Assembly: GCA_029718625.1 (NCBI GenBank)
Contig: CM056381.1
Coordinates: 54,616,157-54,680,156, forward strand
DNA: 64,000 bases
From: Synaphobranchus kaupii
Lineage: Eukaryota > Chordata > Actinopteri > Anguilliformes > Synaphobranchidae
Reading direction: 5' to 3'
This document shows positions 31,025 through 39,680 of this stretch, piece after piece. Under the pieces are notes generated by a model that was given only the letters and a program-made list of their open reading frames with translations, had not been told where the DNA came from and searched no databases. The position numbers and the translations under genes were made by a program. Position 1 is the stretch's first letter, and every line of letters begins with the position of its first letter.

Positions 31025-31040
31025 TTTATTTTACAATAAA
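31025..31040. terminator. Back-to-back poly(A) signals at the convergent junction
   Basis: A plus-strand AATAAA (31035-31040) lies 120 nt after the 214-aa ORF, and a minus-strand AATAAA (31030-31025) lies about 55 nt after the protease stop. The two transcription units of the viral element meet here and share under 20 bp for both signals. Confidence 0.6.
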
Positions 31041-31085
31041 ATACATAAAGTAACATTCAAACAAAACATGCCTGTGTTTTTCTTT

Positions 31086-31628
31086 TCAACAGTGACAGGC
31101 CTTAAACATTTCACCACAGCAAGCAGTCTGTACACAGTTTAACATGTTTTTAACACACTTGTCCAAGTATATTTTATCAACATATCTTGAAACCATCGCA
31201 TCGTTATTTTTCAAATGATCAGAGTATAGGGATATAATTTCACTAAACGGAACCCCTTTGGCCCTGTTGTGCAGATAAAATATGCAATGCTGTCCACACT
31301 TTGTGCTGTGTAGGTCTTGCACTTGTACCATGTTGTAAACAATCCTTTTACAGTTCTTTTGTAAAAAAGTATTGATGCTATCTGGGAAATAAATGTAGTC
31401 AGGGGGATTGCCGTAGGAGTCAAAAAATTCACCAGTTTTATCCGCACGCACATACAATGCTAACCAGTATTCTCCAGGCTTATTTCGAGGGTGTGTATTC
31501 ACAATGTACAATGCTGGTAAATTATTTAGTTTATTATCCGTTAGCTCATCGCAGGCCGCAATCCCATAAAAGTTATTTACTGTGTAAGGATTGTTACTCA
31601 AAATAGTCGTTAGTTCTCTGGTGTTCAT
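31086..31628 (-). CDS. Adenovirus-type maturation protease (adenain-like), catalytic His replaced
   Basis: This 180-residue cysteine protease (C5 family) would process virion proteins. The frame runs uninterrupted from ATG to stop, with normal length. It has the amino-terminal Ile-Ala-Asp/Cys-Asp region, then PGEYWLALYV near residue 52-61, the acid block GEFFDSYG near residue 67-74, and the active-site segment STKCGQHCIFYL near residue 108-119, which supplies the Gln/Cys pair. In this family the residue before the Trp of the first block is the catalytic His; here it is Tyr (TAC), one C-to-T transition away. The enzyme should be dead although its frame is open. It is the last gene of the minus-strand late unit and starts directly after the capsid gene's stop. 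Confidence 0.88.
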   Translation of the reverse strand: MNTRELTTILSNNPYTVNNFYGIAACDELTDNKLNNLPALYIVNTHPRNKPGEYWLALYVRADKTGEFFDSYGNPPDYIYFPDSINTFLQKNCKRIVYNMVQVQDLHSTKCGQHCIFYLHNRAKGVPFSEIISLYSDHLKNNDAMVSRYVDKIYLDKCVKNMLNCVQTACCGEMFKACHC

Positions 31629-31630
31629 GA

Positions 31631-33328
31631 TTAATAATAATCATACAGCGTGTTCCTCCTCTGGTTCACTTCAATGATATTGTCGAAGCATGCGTAAACA
31701 ATTAAATTAACAGTTCTGGGTAGTGGGTTTCTGAATCTCATCTCCAGATGGATATTACCTGTCTTGATCAGTGATAGATGCTGGCTGCAACCTTCATCAG
31801 GTGTCCGGTTGAAAGCATAAAGGGTGTAACCGTTCATGTATTCTTGACAATTTATAAACAATGGTGTATCTTTCAGATGCCTTCCAGTGGCCAGCGTTAG
31901 GCTGTAAAATTCACGAACTGCAGAACCGTTACCGTAATTTGGGAGGTATGGCTTGCTCGGGATCGGGAGACCATTCATACTGAGCGATACGTACTCGGAG
32001 TTGTATGGTTGGAAATTGAAAGGGTTCTTGTTGTAAACACCTGTAAATGCGTCGTTATCTACCAAACCTATAATGACAGATTTCGGTAATTGACCCAAAA
32101 ACTACACTGCCCGGCAAAAAAAAAAGTCGCACACTGTAATATTTTGTTGGACCGCCTTTAGCTTTGATTATGGCGCGCATTCGTCGTGCCATTATTTCGA
32201 AAACCTTATGTAACGTCACAACATTTATTTCCGTCCAGACTTGCATTAATTTTTGGCCGAGATCTTGTATTGACGACGGGAGAGTCGAACCACTCCATGA
32301 AGTCTTCTCCAGCACATCCCAAATACTTTCAATGGGGTTAAGGTCAGGACTCTGGTGGCCAATTCATGTGTGAAAATGATTCCTCATGCTCCCTGAACCA
32401 CTCTTTCACAATTTGAGCCCGATGAATCTTAGCATTGTCGTCCTGGAATATGCCCATTGATGGGATAACCTGGTCATTCAATACATTCAGGTACTCGGCT
32501 GACTTCATTTTATTGCTGCATAACGTTGCTGAGCCTAGACCTGATCAATTGAAGCAACCCCAGATCATAACACTGCCTCCAGAGGCTTGTACAGTGGGCA
32601 CTATGCATGACTGGTGCAACTGCGACTTTTCTTTTGGCCAGGCAGTGTAATTTTCTTGATTGCAAACTCTAAGACCAGCTGCTAAACTGAAAGTTTTAAG
32701 ACTAACACAGTCAATCGGATATTTAACATTTGATGTCAGTAGAGCCTGGGCATGTCCAAGCTTATAATATCGACTCCATTTATAAGTAGTCTCTCCTGAA
32801 AAAACATGTCTAAGTGGATAGGTCAGAGCAATTCAAAAGTGTTACTCGCCGCTGTATATAGAGCTCTATCTTTCAAGCCCTTGTTGTCACCCGCAGGGTC
32901 TGTTTTGTGCATATGTCCACTGGTGTCCTTATAGAATAAGCCGGACATAAATTGATTAGACATTGTGTCTTCAGAATAATTAAGTAGACATTCCATAATT
33001 GCTCTGTAGGGGTACGTGTTGCTAGACTGGCTCACCAGCCTGTCTCGCAGTGAAACATCCACCTGTGAAAAAATGGTCGCTATGGATAATTAATAAGCCC
33101 AACCTTGTCAGCGGCAGTAATATTGGTGCCATCTGTACAGGTTATCTGACATCGTAGGTATAAAAGAGTATTGTTTAATTCAAGGTAATCTTCGCCATTA
33201 TCAGCTATATAGAATTCTAGAGGACCAGTATCCGAAATGCCTGACAGGGGCGGCACTTCTACGTAGATGCTCTTATCAATGCTTGTTTGTGTGTATGGAA
33301 CCGCAAAAAGGTCCAGTTCCGACTTCAT
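31631..33328 (-). pseudogene. Hexon-like major capsid protein (double jelly-roll), broken
   Basis: Three pieces in order make one capsid gene: minus 33328-33080 (start MKSELDLF, with the amino-terminal region typical of Polinton/adintovirus hexons), 33062-32650, and 32102-31631 (carboxyl end, ending Asp-Tyr-Tyr). Lesions: an in-frame TAG and frameshift near 33080, a TGA near 32823, further stops near 32690-32760, and a 543-bp Tc1-type insertion at 32105-32647. Without the insertion about 384 codons remain, shorter than the 430-480 usual for these proteins, so an internal deletion is likely. Neighbours on both sides are late structural genes on the same strand. Confidence 0.85.
32105..32647 (-). 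mobile_element. Internally deleted Tc1-like element in the capsid gene
   Basis: The ends CACTGCC(C/T)GGC-CAAAA are inverted and flanked by TA (32103-32104 and 32648-32649). The minus strand holds the second half of a DD34E transposase: [14 protein letters not shown] and [14 protein letters not shown] blocks and a carboxyl stretch (minus 32315-32105). The amino half is gone. A sister copy with the same deletion style lies at 47326-47778. Confidence 0.85.
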
Positions 33329-33361
33329 ACATTCCTCTGACGTTGTGTATGAAGGCCATTT

Positions 33362-33820
33362 TTAAAAAATGTATCTACTTCTTCTCTTAGCCTTCTTGGT
33401 CTGCTTTTTAGTCTTCCTCTTCCTCTTCTTTGCGACTGTGACCCTAATGTATGCCGGTCGTCTCTTTTTAGACTTAGCTCTACTTGAGACACGCCCCCCT
33501 GGAGGCCTTTTCAGTGCACGCCGTGTCATGACCAAAAGGCCCGAACCTTCTTGTTCACCGGTGTTCAAACGACTCGTCACAACTTTATTGACCACATCCT
33601 TGGCTATGTTTTTAGCCGCAGACGGCAAATATTGTCTGGCTATGTTGAAGCCTTTCTTTATTAGGGGCAATGCCATTTGGAATAAACCTCAAAAAAGTCC
33701 TCCAAGACCGCTACCATACATAACACTCGCGGCCTTCTACCCCGGCAGACCATTACTGGCTTGTGCTGTATAATAGTCTATGTACCTATGGGGGTCAACG
33801 TATAGGTTTGAACTTGCCAT
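33362..33820 (-). pseudogene. Basic core / pVI-like virion protein with two in-frame stops
   Basis: The 152-codon frame starts MASSNLYVDP at 33820 and ends at 33362, with a TAG at about codon 28 and a TGA at about codon 42. Between the stops lies a Gly-rich GSGLGGLF segment, then a predicted amphipathic helix (MALPLIKKGFNIARQYL). The last 50 residues are very basic (SRAKSKKRRPAY ... KKRKRKTKKQTKKAKRRS). This combination matches the membrane-lytic/core protein of adintoviruses, compared in the literature with adenovirus pVI and pX. Its start lies 3 bases beyond the stop of the penton-like gene, so it is tightly packed in the late unit. Confidence 0.75.
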
Positions 33821-33823
33821 TTT

Positions 33824-34585
33824 TTATTCGTGATATCGATGCTTCACTGGCCTGAAATGCAATTTTATGATGGATTTACCGTAAGTGAAGCGTATGTTCT
33901 CTTTCTGATCCGATTTCAGCTCAATTGTTATGGTATCAATGTGCTTCTTGCTGACGTGGACGTAGTGTGGCTTCTCATACGAGATTGTGATTACGTCGTT
34001 GCTAGACCCTATTATATGTACACATCATAGCAAGGGCACAAAACTATTTCCGACTCTCTGGTAGTCAATAATGTCTGTGTAAACATACATCGTGTAAAAC
34101 CCCACACGAATATCGGCAGGATGTGGTGCCACAGGCTTTGCAACCATTAAGGGTACATCTGGGTCCAAACCCAACATCCTCGCGAGTTTACCGCTAGCCG
34201 CCAGCGAAAGATTTTCGTTTGCACTACTAATATAAATTTGTTTTTTCATTGCGGAATGGGCCACCTCAATATCCAATTTTCTTGTTTTTAAAGCTTTATT
34301 CATCTCATCCACTAACATTTTCATGTTCTTGTAATAACCCCAGCTTATTACAACAACGTAGCCGAGTTCCTTTTTCTTATCATCACTTACGATAAAAGCG
34401 TTTTCACAAGATGATAGCAAGCTCCATGTACATGTGTATTGAATTTCGGCTAAAGCAACTTCCTATTGCCTGCGAAATTCGAGGGGTCTAGGGAACTTTG
34501 TTGTGTAACTTGAAATTTTATTTCCAGGGTAAATATCTAGACAGGCATTACTCGGGAGAGTTACATAAAAACCTGCTTCCTCCAT
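33824..34585 (-). pseudogene. Penton-like minor capsid protein, two in-frame stops
   Basis: The frame runs 253 codons from ATG at 34585 to TAA at 33824, interrupted by a TAG near 34466 and a TGA near 34022. No frameshift is needed. It begins MEEAGFYVTLPSNA and ends with a strand-rich segment (ITIELKSDQ ... IIKLHFRPVK) typical of the single jelly-roll minor capsid (penton) of Polinton-like viruses. It lies between the integrase-chromodomain remnant and the core protein in the minus-strand late unit. In the capsid the family sits at the five-fold vertices. Two nonsense changes inactivate this copy. Confidence 0.78.
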
Positions 34586-34631
34586 GGTGACCTAATGTTT
34601 TTTGCCGGTTCCTGTAAGATTTTCTACTCTT

Positions 34632-34769
34632 TTAGATGTCAATCACACTATCTTTAGGTATCCAGCTGTTGTATTTTTCAGGCCATTCGACCCACTTCAC
34701 TAAAACGAGTTTCTGGTTCTTATGTTTCTTTTCAGATATTATTTTTTTCGACCTTAAAGGTTTTGTCAT
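34632..34769 (-). CDS. Chromodomain-only ORF (45 aa), likely integrase tail remnant
   Basis: The frame starts at ATG 34769, overlapping the TGA of the preceding ORF (ATGA), and ends TAA at 34632. Its carboxyl half, LVKWVEWPEKYNSWIPKDS, is the chromodomain signature found at the end of Polinton integrases. The amino half is basic. No DDE-type integrase core is present upstream or elsewhere in the element. Either most of the integrase was deleted and only its tail remains, or this element encodes a free-standing chromodomain peptide. The neat ATGA overlap slightly favours a real small gene. Confidence 0.6.
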   Translation of the reverse strand: MTKPLRSKKIISEKKHKNQKLVLVKWVEWPEKYNSWIPKDSVIDI

Positions 34770-35098
34770 TTCCAACTATAACCTTTTGTAATTGCGACGA
34801 TGGCTTTCAACAGCTTAACCATCGGACTTGTAAGACACCCGTCAATTTCGTCTATACACCCTGGGCAGTTTTTTTGTCTGGTCTGTTGTACACAGCATGG
34901 CCCATCGTAACCTTCGTCTTCGTAGACCATAGCTTTTGGTTCCGTTATAAAGACGGTTTCGGACTTGTCGACATCGATCCAAGGCTCTGTAACAGGTTTG
35001 TCATTGTTCGCTGAATACTCAGACTCCCAAGATTCTGAGCACACGGAACCCTGTAGGGGACTATACATTTTATACAAGTCCTGAGACATGCTTGTCAA
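34766..35098 (-). CDS. 110-aa acidic, Cys-containing ORF of unknown function
   Basis: The frame is intact from ATG at 35098. The product is acidic in its first two thirds and has a Cys cluster near residues 68-87 (CCVQQTRQKNCPGCIDEIDGC). No membrane segment or known domain is visible. Its stop overlaps the start of the chromodomain ORF by ATGA, which suggests the two are translated from one message. It occupies the place where an integrase would be expected, but I see no sequence resemblance to one. Confidence 0.5.
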   Translation of the reverse strand: MTSMSQDLYKMYSPLQGSVCSESWESEYSANNDKPVTEPWIDVDKSETVFITEPKAMVYEDEGYDGPCCVQQTRQKNCPGCIDEIDGCLTSPMVKLLKAIVAITKGYSWK

Positions 35099-35292
35099 GA
35101 GGTCTGTACAGCATGTATGAAATCAGGCTTTTTTGCGGAGTGGCTTTTAAGGCCCTCTGAAACTTATAGCCACGGCTTAAAACTTATGAGCTGGGTGGGG
35201 CCTTCCTTTTTGGGCTTGATTTGAATTTAACATATTTGAACGTTTAATAATAATGAAACAATACGTAAAATAGCATGTAAAAGAAAGGCTTC

Positions 35293-35298
35293 TTTATT
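35293..35298 (-). terminator. Poly(A) signal for the 242-aa gene
   Basis: A minus-strand AATAAA lies 110 nt after the stop of the 242-aa ORF (35408), in an AT-rich region. It suggests that the 242-aa gene is a transcription unit separate from the late genes to its left. Confidence 0.5.
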
Positions 35299-35407
35299 TT
35301 AGAGTTCACAAAATCAATCAAAGACATTCTGTATACATTTATATTAAACACACACACACAATCTAAAAACTTTTAAAACAATTTTTTTGATTATACGTTT
35401 TGACAAG

Positions 35408-36136
35408 TTATTTACACAAACTTGTTGTATGGTCTTCGTCATCAGAGACAAAGGGTGTTGGTGGCACATTTTCCTTTTCTTCCTCATCTTTAGCCATGGC
35501 ATTAAACCTCGCACACAAGTTAATTTTCACATAGGCCATTGATCTCCAAATCCGATGATCCTCAAACACATTATTGGCTTGCTCAATAGCCTTGTTCAAC
35601 AAGTGCAGGTCGTCAAAATGAAAGACAATTAGAGTATCCCCAATGTCACTTGATTCATAGGTCTCGGCAATTAACAGTTTTTTAGCCATTTTGAGCGCTG
35701 ACACACAGATCACGCTGCAATCCTCCGAACAGCTCAGAAAATTACAACTACCTTGTACATCGTCGACAACATTTTTGTAGCATTGTTTGAATTTAAGCCA
35801 GTCCTTGTGCACAAATACTACAGACTCTGTATTTTCACTGTACACCTCCCCCTCACACAGGTTGAAAAGTGTAATTTTTGGTTCCTCGCCAGACGTGTCA
35901 ATATTATACCCACAATGGCAATATGTTGAAGCTGTCACTGCCCATTCTTCGTAAAGTGAATGTTTTTGAAGTCTTGACATTGCTGCAAAAGGTTTTTTTG
36001 GTCTCCGCAAAACTGTCTTGTTAGCCACAACCTCTGGAGATTTCGGTGTTGAGTTTTCAGAGGTAGACATGCTTCTTTTTGTAGGTTGATTACAGGCGAT
36101 AGTGTCAACGTCTGTTTCGGCTATAGACCTGTTCAA
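35408..36136 (-). CDS. Intact 242-aa orphan ORF next to the right terminal repeat
   Basis: The frame is open from ATG at 36136 to stop at 35408, notable in an element where most genes are broken. Residues 1-50 are Ser/Thr/Pro-rich and basic, and 60-190 look like a folded alpha/beta domain with many Cys (near 73-75, 93, 118, 131-140) and Trp. A segment near residue 165-190, GDTLIVFHFDDLHLLNKAIEQ, looks globular. The tail is acidic (KDEEEKENVPPTPFVSDDEDH). I recognise no family. Its position at the terminal repeat, divergent from the core genes and with its own poly(A) signal, suggests an early accessory function such as host interaction; that is inference only. Confidence 0.6.
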   Translation of the reverse strand: MNRSIAETDVDTIACNQPTKRSMSTSENSTPKSPEVVANKTVLRRPKKPFAAMSRLQKHSLYEEWAVTASTYCHCGYNIDTSGEEPKITLFNLCEGEVYSENTESVVFVHKDWLKFKQCYKNVVDDVQGSCNFLSCSEDCSVICVSALKMAKKLLIAETYESSDIGDTLIVFHFDDLHLLNKAIEQANNVFEDHRIWRSMAYVKINLCARFNAMAKDEEEKENVPPTPFVSDDEDHTTSLCK

Positions 36137-36286
36137 AAAGTTGGAGCTTTATACAATCCGTGAAACCTGTGGTCAGTATAACAGCTGGACCTGTCATTCA
36201 AACGGCTTCCTACGCATGCGCCGTTCTCCGAAAAATTAAATACACGTTTTAAAGGCGCTACGATTAAATCATATAGGCTATATATA

Positions 36287-37817
36287 CACTACTCACAAAA
36301 AGTTAGGGATATTCGGCTTTCGGGTGAAATTTCAGGATGAACCTAAAATGCACTATAACCTTTACAGGTGAAATTAATTTGACCTTCTCTAAACTTTTGA
36401 ATGCACATGTCCAACTATTCAATGTTTCAGTACTTTTTGCACAACTTGCTGTTCTCTAACAAGGAGCTGAACGGCAAAATTCACAACAGGTGTTTGATCC
36501 ATGAATCGACCAATACATTTCCTGGTTCAATTAGAATTGGTATTTAAACAGTCCTCTTCATCATGCTGTTCACATTTTGACATCATGAGACCAAGACGAC
36601 ACCTAACAATTGATCAACAGTACCTCGCCATTGCGAGGCTTCAAACAGGATGTTCTCAGAGGGAAGTGGCCACTGAGCTTAGAGTGTCACAGAGTGTCAT
36701 CAGCAGGTTGCAACAGAGATACAGAGAGACTGGAAGAGTCACAGAAAGGCATAGAAGTGGACGTCCTTTGGCCACATCCCACACTGATGACCGTTTCATT
36801 GTGAACAGTGCCCTGCGGAACCGGATGATGAATGCCACTCAACTCCAGGCACATTTAAGGGAGGTGAGAGGCACCCAAGTGTCACGTCAGACCATTCGAA
36901 ACCGTTTACATCAGCGTGATCTGCGTGCTAGACGACCTGCAAGGGTACCTGACCACACCACCAGGCACAGGCGTCATCGTCTTGCATGGGCCAGGGAGCA
37001 TTTACGCTGGACGAGGGACCAGTGGGCCTCAGTGCTGTTCTCTGATGAAAGTCGATTCACGTTGAGCAGAAATGATGGCCGCCAACGATGTTGGAGACGT
37101 CAAGGAGAGCGCTATGCATCAGCCACTGTTGTCACCAGACGACCCTTTGGTGGTGGCGGTGTTACAGTGTGGGCAGGTGTGTCTAGTCAATACAGAACTG
37201 CCCTACACTTTGTGAATGGTACAGTGACAAGCCCATACTACCTGAATAACATCATTAATCCAGTCATTGTGCCCCTGCATGAACAACACAGGCCTAATTT
37301 CATCTTCATGGACGACAATGCTCCAGCTCATCGAGGTCGCATCATTAGGGAAAGGCTGCTGGAGACTGGGGTACCTCAAATGGAGTGGCCTGCACTTTCT
37401 CCAGACCTGAATCCCATAGAAAACCTATGGGATCAGCTGACTCACCGTGTAGAGGCTCGTAACTCTGTACCCCAGAACCTCAATGACCTGAGGGCCGCCC
37501 TTCAAGAAGAGTGGGATGCCATGCCTCAGCAGACAATAAGTCGACTTGTGAACAGCATGAGACGTCGTTGTCAAGCTGTAATTGATGCTCAAGGGCACAT
37601 GACAAGTTATTGAGACATTGACATTTTTGTTGTGGTATACCCACCACTGTTGTTGGCTTTTGTTTCAATAAATTGTTTGAGATGAGGAAATCACCATTGC
37701 ATGCTTCTACTTAAATGCCCTACTTTCATGATACGTATAATATCACTGTAGCGTGAACTTACATTTTCCATAAATTTCACCCGAAAGCCAAATATCCCTA
37801 ACTTTTTGTGAGTAGTG
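36287..37817 (+). mobile_element. Tc1-like element, nearly intact
   Basis: The inverted ends CACTACTCACAAAAAGTTAG are followed by GGGATATT(C/T)GGCTTTCGG; over the outer 46 bases I count one difference. TA flanks both sides (36285-36286 and 37818-37819). The 1.53-kb unit has one uninterrupted transposase ORF and an AATAAA just after it (37667). It is the youngest-looking insertion in the window and may be functional. Confidence 0.93.
36585..37613 (+). CDS. Tc1/mariner DD34E transposase (342 aa), intact
   Basis: It cuts and pastes its own element at TA sites. The start MRPRRHLT at 36585 is preferred because it opens the paired-like helix-turn-helix region; an in-frame ATG at 36501 would add 28 residues of no known role. 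Residues 8-58 form the first helix-turn-helix, followed by a GRP AT-hook-like motif (59-61) and a second helix-turn-helix (about 85-120). The catalytic triad is Asp154 (FSDESRF), Asp244 (FMDDNAPAH) and Glu279 ([12 protein letters not shown]), with 34 residues between the last two. A Gly-rich box (GGGGVTVW) lies at 189-196. Length is typical. No frameshift, stop or missing key residue is visible. Confidence 0.95.
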   Translation: MRPRRHLTIDQQYLAIARLQTGCSQREVATELRVSQSVISRLQQRYRETGRVTERHRSGRPLATSHTDDRFIVNSALRNRMMNATQLQAHLREVRGTQVSRQTIRNRLHQRDLRARRPARVPDHTTRHRRHRLAWAREHLRWTRDQWASVLFSDESRFTLSRNDGRQRCWRRQGERYASATVVTRRPFGGGGVTVWAGVSSQYRTALHFVNGTVTSPYYLNNIINPVIVPLHEQHRPNFIFMDDNAPAHRGRIIRERLLETGVPQMEWPALSPDLNPIENLWDQLTHRVEARNSVPQNLNDLRAALQEEWDAMPQQTISRLVNSMRRRCQAVIDAQGHMTSY

Positions 37818-39259
37818 TAATTGCCCAACCCTGTTTGAAATGAATCATCCCATCTTTTTACAAGCCCATCAATACTAAACAGTCATATTGGTGCTAAGTA
37901 TTGCCATATTACATAACCTTGTGCAAATACTGAAAGTTTTGTTTCATTGTTTACATTGTGTTGGAAACGCGTCTTCGGCCAACTTTTCAATGGGGTTCGG
38001 GGCCTTTTGCAGCCTGTTGGTTTTATTTTCTAGTCTATGCATTTAATTCTTTCTTTCAAAAGTTCTTGTTGTCCTGCCAAACCCCCCACCCCCCCACGGC
38101 TGTTCATGTCTCTCAAAGTTTTCTCTAACGTCGCGCAAGCACGCACGCAAGCAAGCCCCGCACCCCCCCCCCCCCCCCCCCCCCAGCTGTTGCAAACCCT
38201 CACACCCCGGTTTGTCGCAAATTTTCCAGCACTATCCAGCTCATTTTCATAGGGGACGGGAAGCGGATACTACGGGGCGTATCCCTTTTTAGGTATACTC
38301 CATACAAAAAGCTAATGGCTCCATTTGCAATGTCGCTGTCAGGCTGGGAATGTCTCTGCAGGCTATAGGCTATAGCTAGGCTATCCACGGACCTCCGCAG
38401 GCTTCGGAAAAAATTCTAAGTAATTTTAGATTTTGCATTTTTATTCTGTAAAACGTTACATAGCCTATTCTTTTATTTTTGATTCTTTCTAGTCATTCTT
38501 TTGAGTCCTCCTAGGCTTTCTTTTAGAACACTAACTTGCTTTTTAGATATACCGCATGGCTATTTTACATAGTTTTACGACTTTACGCAAACCCGGACTT
38601 CAAAAATTATCAAAAAGTCCTTGGCTACGGTTTCTCTACGAAGCCATGCACGGACATCTCCAAAACTTGTCGAAGTTTTTTCCCTCGGCACTAACAAACA
38701 TTTTTTTAAATGGCATGCTTTCTTTCTTTCTTTCTTTCTTTCTTTATTTCTTTCAGACAACTAACTTGCTATAACCTACCACTATTTGTCACGTTTTAAC
38801 AACCTGCTTGAATTGTTTTATTCTCTTAAAACGTTTCTGCTAACACAAACTGTTTTTTTTTTTAAACTTAAAACTATTGCTACTAACCTATACATTTATA
38901 TGTTTTTATATATATATATATATATATATATACCATTACTTTTTCACGATGTTGTTCTAATAAAAAAAATAAATACCCCTAAGCATCAAGACCCACCATA
39001 AAAAAACAACGTTTACAACAACCACCCCAATAAAATGACATCATCACGATGCCAATACAACCCCCCCTTGAAACAACCCCCACAACACCCCGAATAATAA
39101 TAATACATGAATAAAAAATAATAATTTAAAAAAAAAAATTTTTTTTAAACATTTTTTATGCATAATTATATTTTTTCATAACCTCATGAATATTCATAAA
39201 ATTATACCATATGCACATCAATCAAATTTTGACATAAGCACAATGTTATTTCTCTCTCT

Positions 39260-39265
39260 ATTGTG
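39260..39265. repeat. Right target-site duplication of the viral element (ATTGTG)
   Basis: ATTGTG follows the terminal TCTCTCTCT directly and matches 8138-8143 exactly. Confidence 0.85.
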
Positions 39266-39680
39266 GGGCCGGGTGGCCGGCAGCCCCCGAGGTGGGCTAT
39301 TGAAGGGGTGATCACGAGTGTGTGTGCCCTTTTTGTAGTAGCCTAAGCAAAGCCTAACAAGCACAGTGTGTCTACGTGTGGGGTGAGTGATAGAGTGTAT
39401 TGCGTGTGGTGTGTGAGGAGGCACACTTACTTGTTGGAGGGATTGGCTTCATCCGGCAGGATTGGAGAGAGAGACGGGGAGGGAAAAGGGACCCAGAGAC
39501 AGGCATAGCTATGTCAAATTGTGCTTGTGTGACCAACTTTTAACTTAACTTTTGTACACAATAAAATATAATTTTTACCTTTTACATCTGTCTGGTGTAC
39601 TGTTTGGAGAGTGGTGGATTCTGCAAAAACCTGGTCCCGGACACGGGATTTGCCCGTTTCAAAACGTGACATAAATATGT
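39266..39680 (+). repeat. Possible right part of the LTR-like unit split by the viral element
   Basis: The sequence continues the GC-richer character of 7214-8143 and includes an AATAAA at 39561 followed by TTTTTACC and a GT-rich stretch, as in an LTR R-U5 region. The edge near ACGTGACA (39671) is a guess. See the left part for the reasoning and the doubt. Confidence 0.3.

Larger units (their letters stand above)
8144..39259. mobile_element. Integrated Polinton/adintovirus-like element with six nested insertions
   Basis: The boundaries are set by the 6-bp duplication and by long inverted terminal repeats (left to about 9345, right from about 36210). Inside are genes for a protein-primed DNA polymerase B, an A32/FtsK-like packaging ATPase, an adenovirus-type protease, hexon-like and penton-like capsid proteins and a basic core protein. 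This is the gene set of Polintons and the related adintoviruses. Subtracting the six recognised insertions leaves about 15 kb, the usual size for the group. Nearly every gene has at least one disabling lesion, so the copy is inactive. The integrase core is absent. Plus-strand genes fill the left and centre and minus-strand genes the right; they converge at about 31.0 kb. Confidence 0.92.
36210..39259 (-). repeat. Right inverted terminal repeat, split by a Tc1-like element
   Basis: It is the reverse complement of the left arm: GCGCATGC-type inner edge near 36213, TTCTCCGAAAAATTAAATAC at 36225-36244, the GGGGTTCGGGGCCTTTTG block near 37990, and the end ATTTCTCTCTCT at 39248-39259. A Tc1-like element entered it at a TA (36285-36286). 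Without that insertion the arm is about 1.5 kb against 1.2 kb on the left; differences include a C run at 38163-38184, a TTTC microsatellite (about 38725-38752) and a TA microsatellite (38909-38932). Confidence 0.85.

Noticed and set aside
33369..33773. 134-codon plus frame with a Leu/Phe-rich head
   Set aside because: Antisense of the Lys/Arg-rich tail of the core protein; the hydrophobic residues mirror basic codons.
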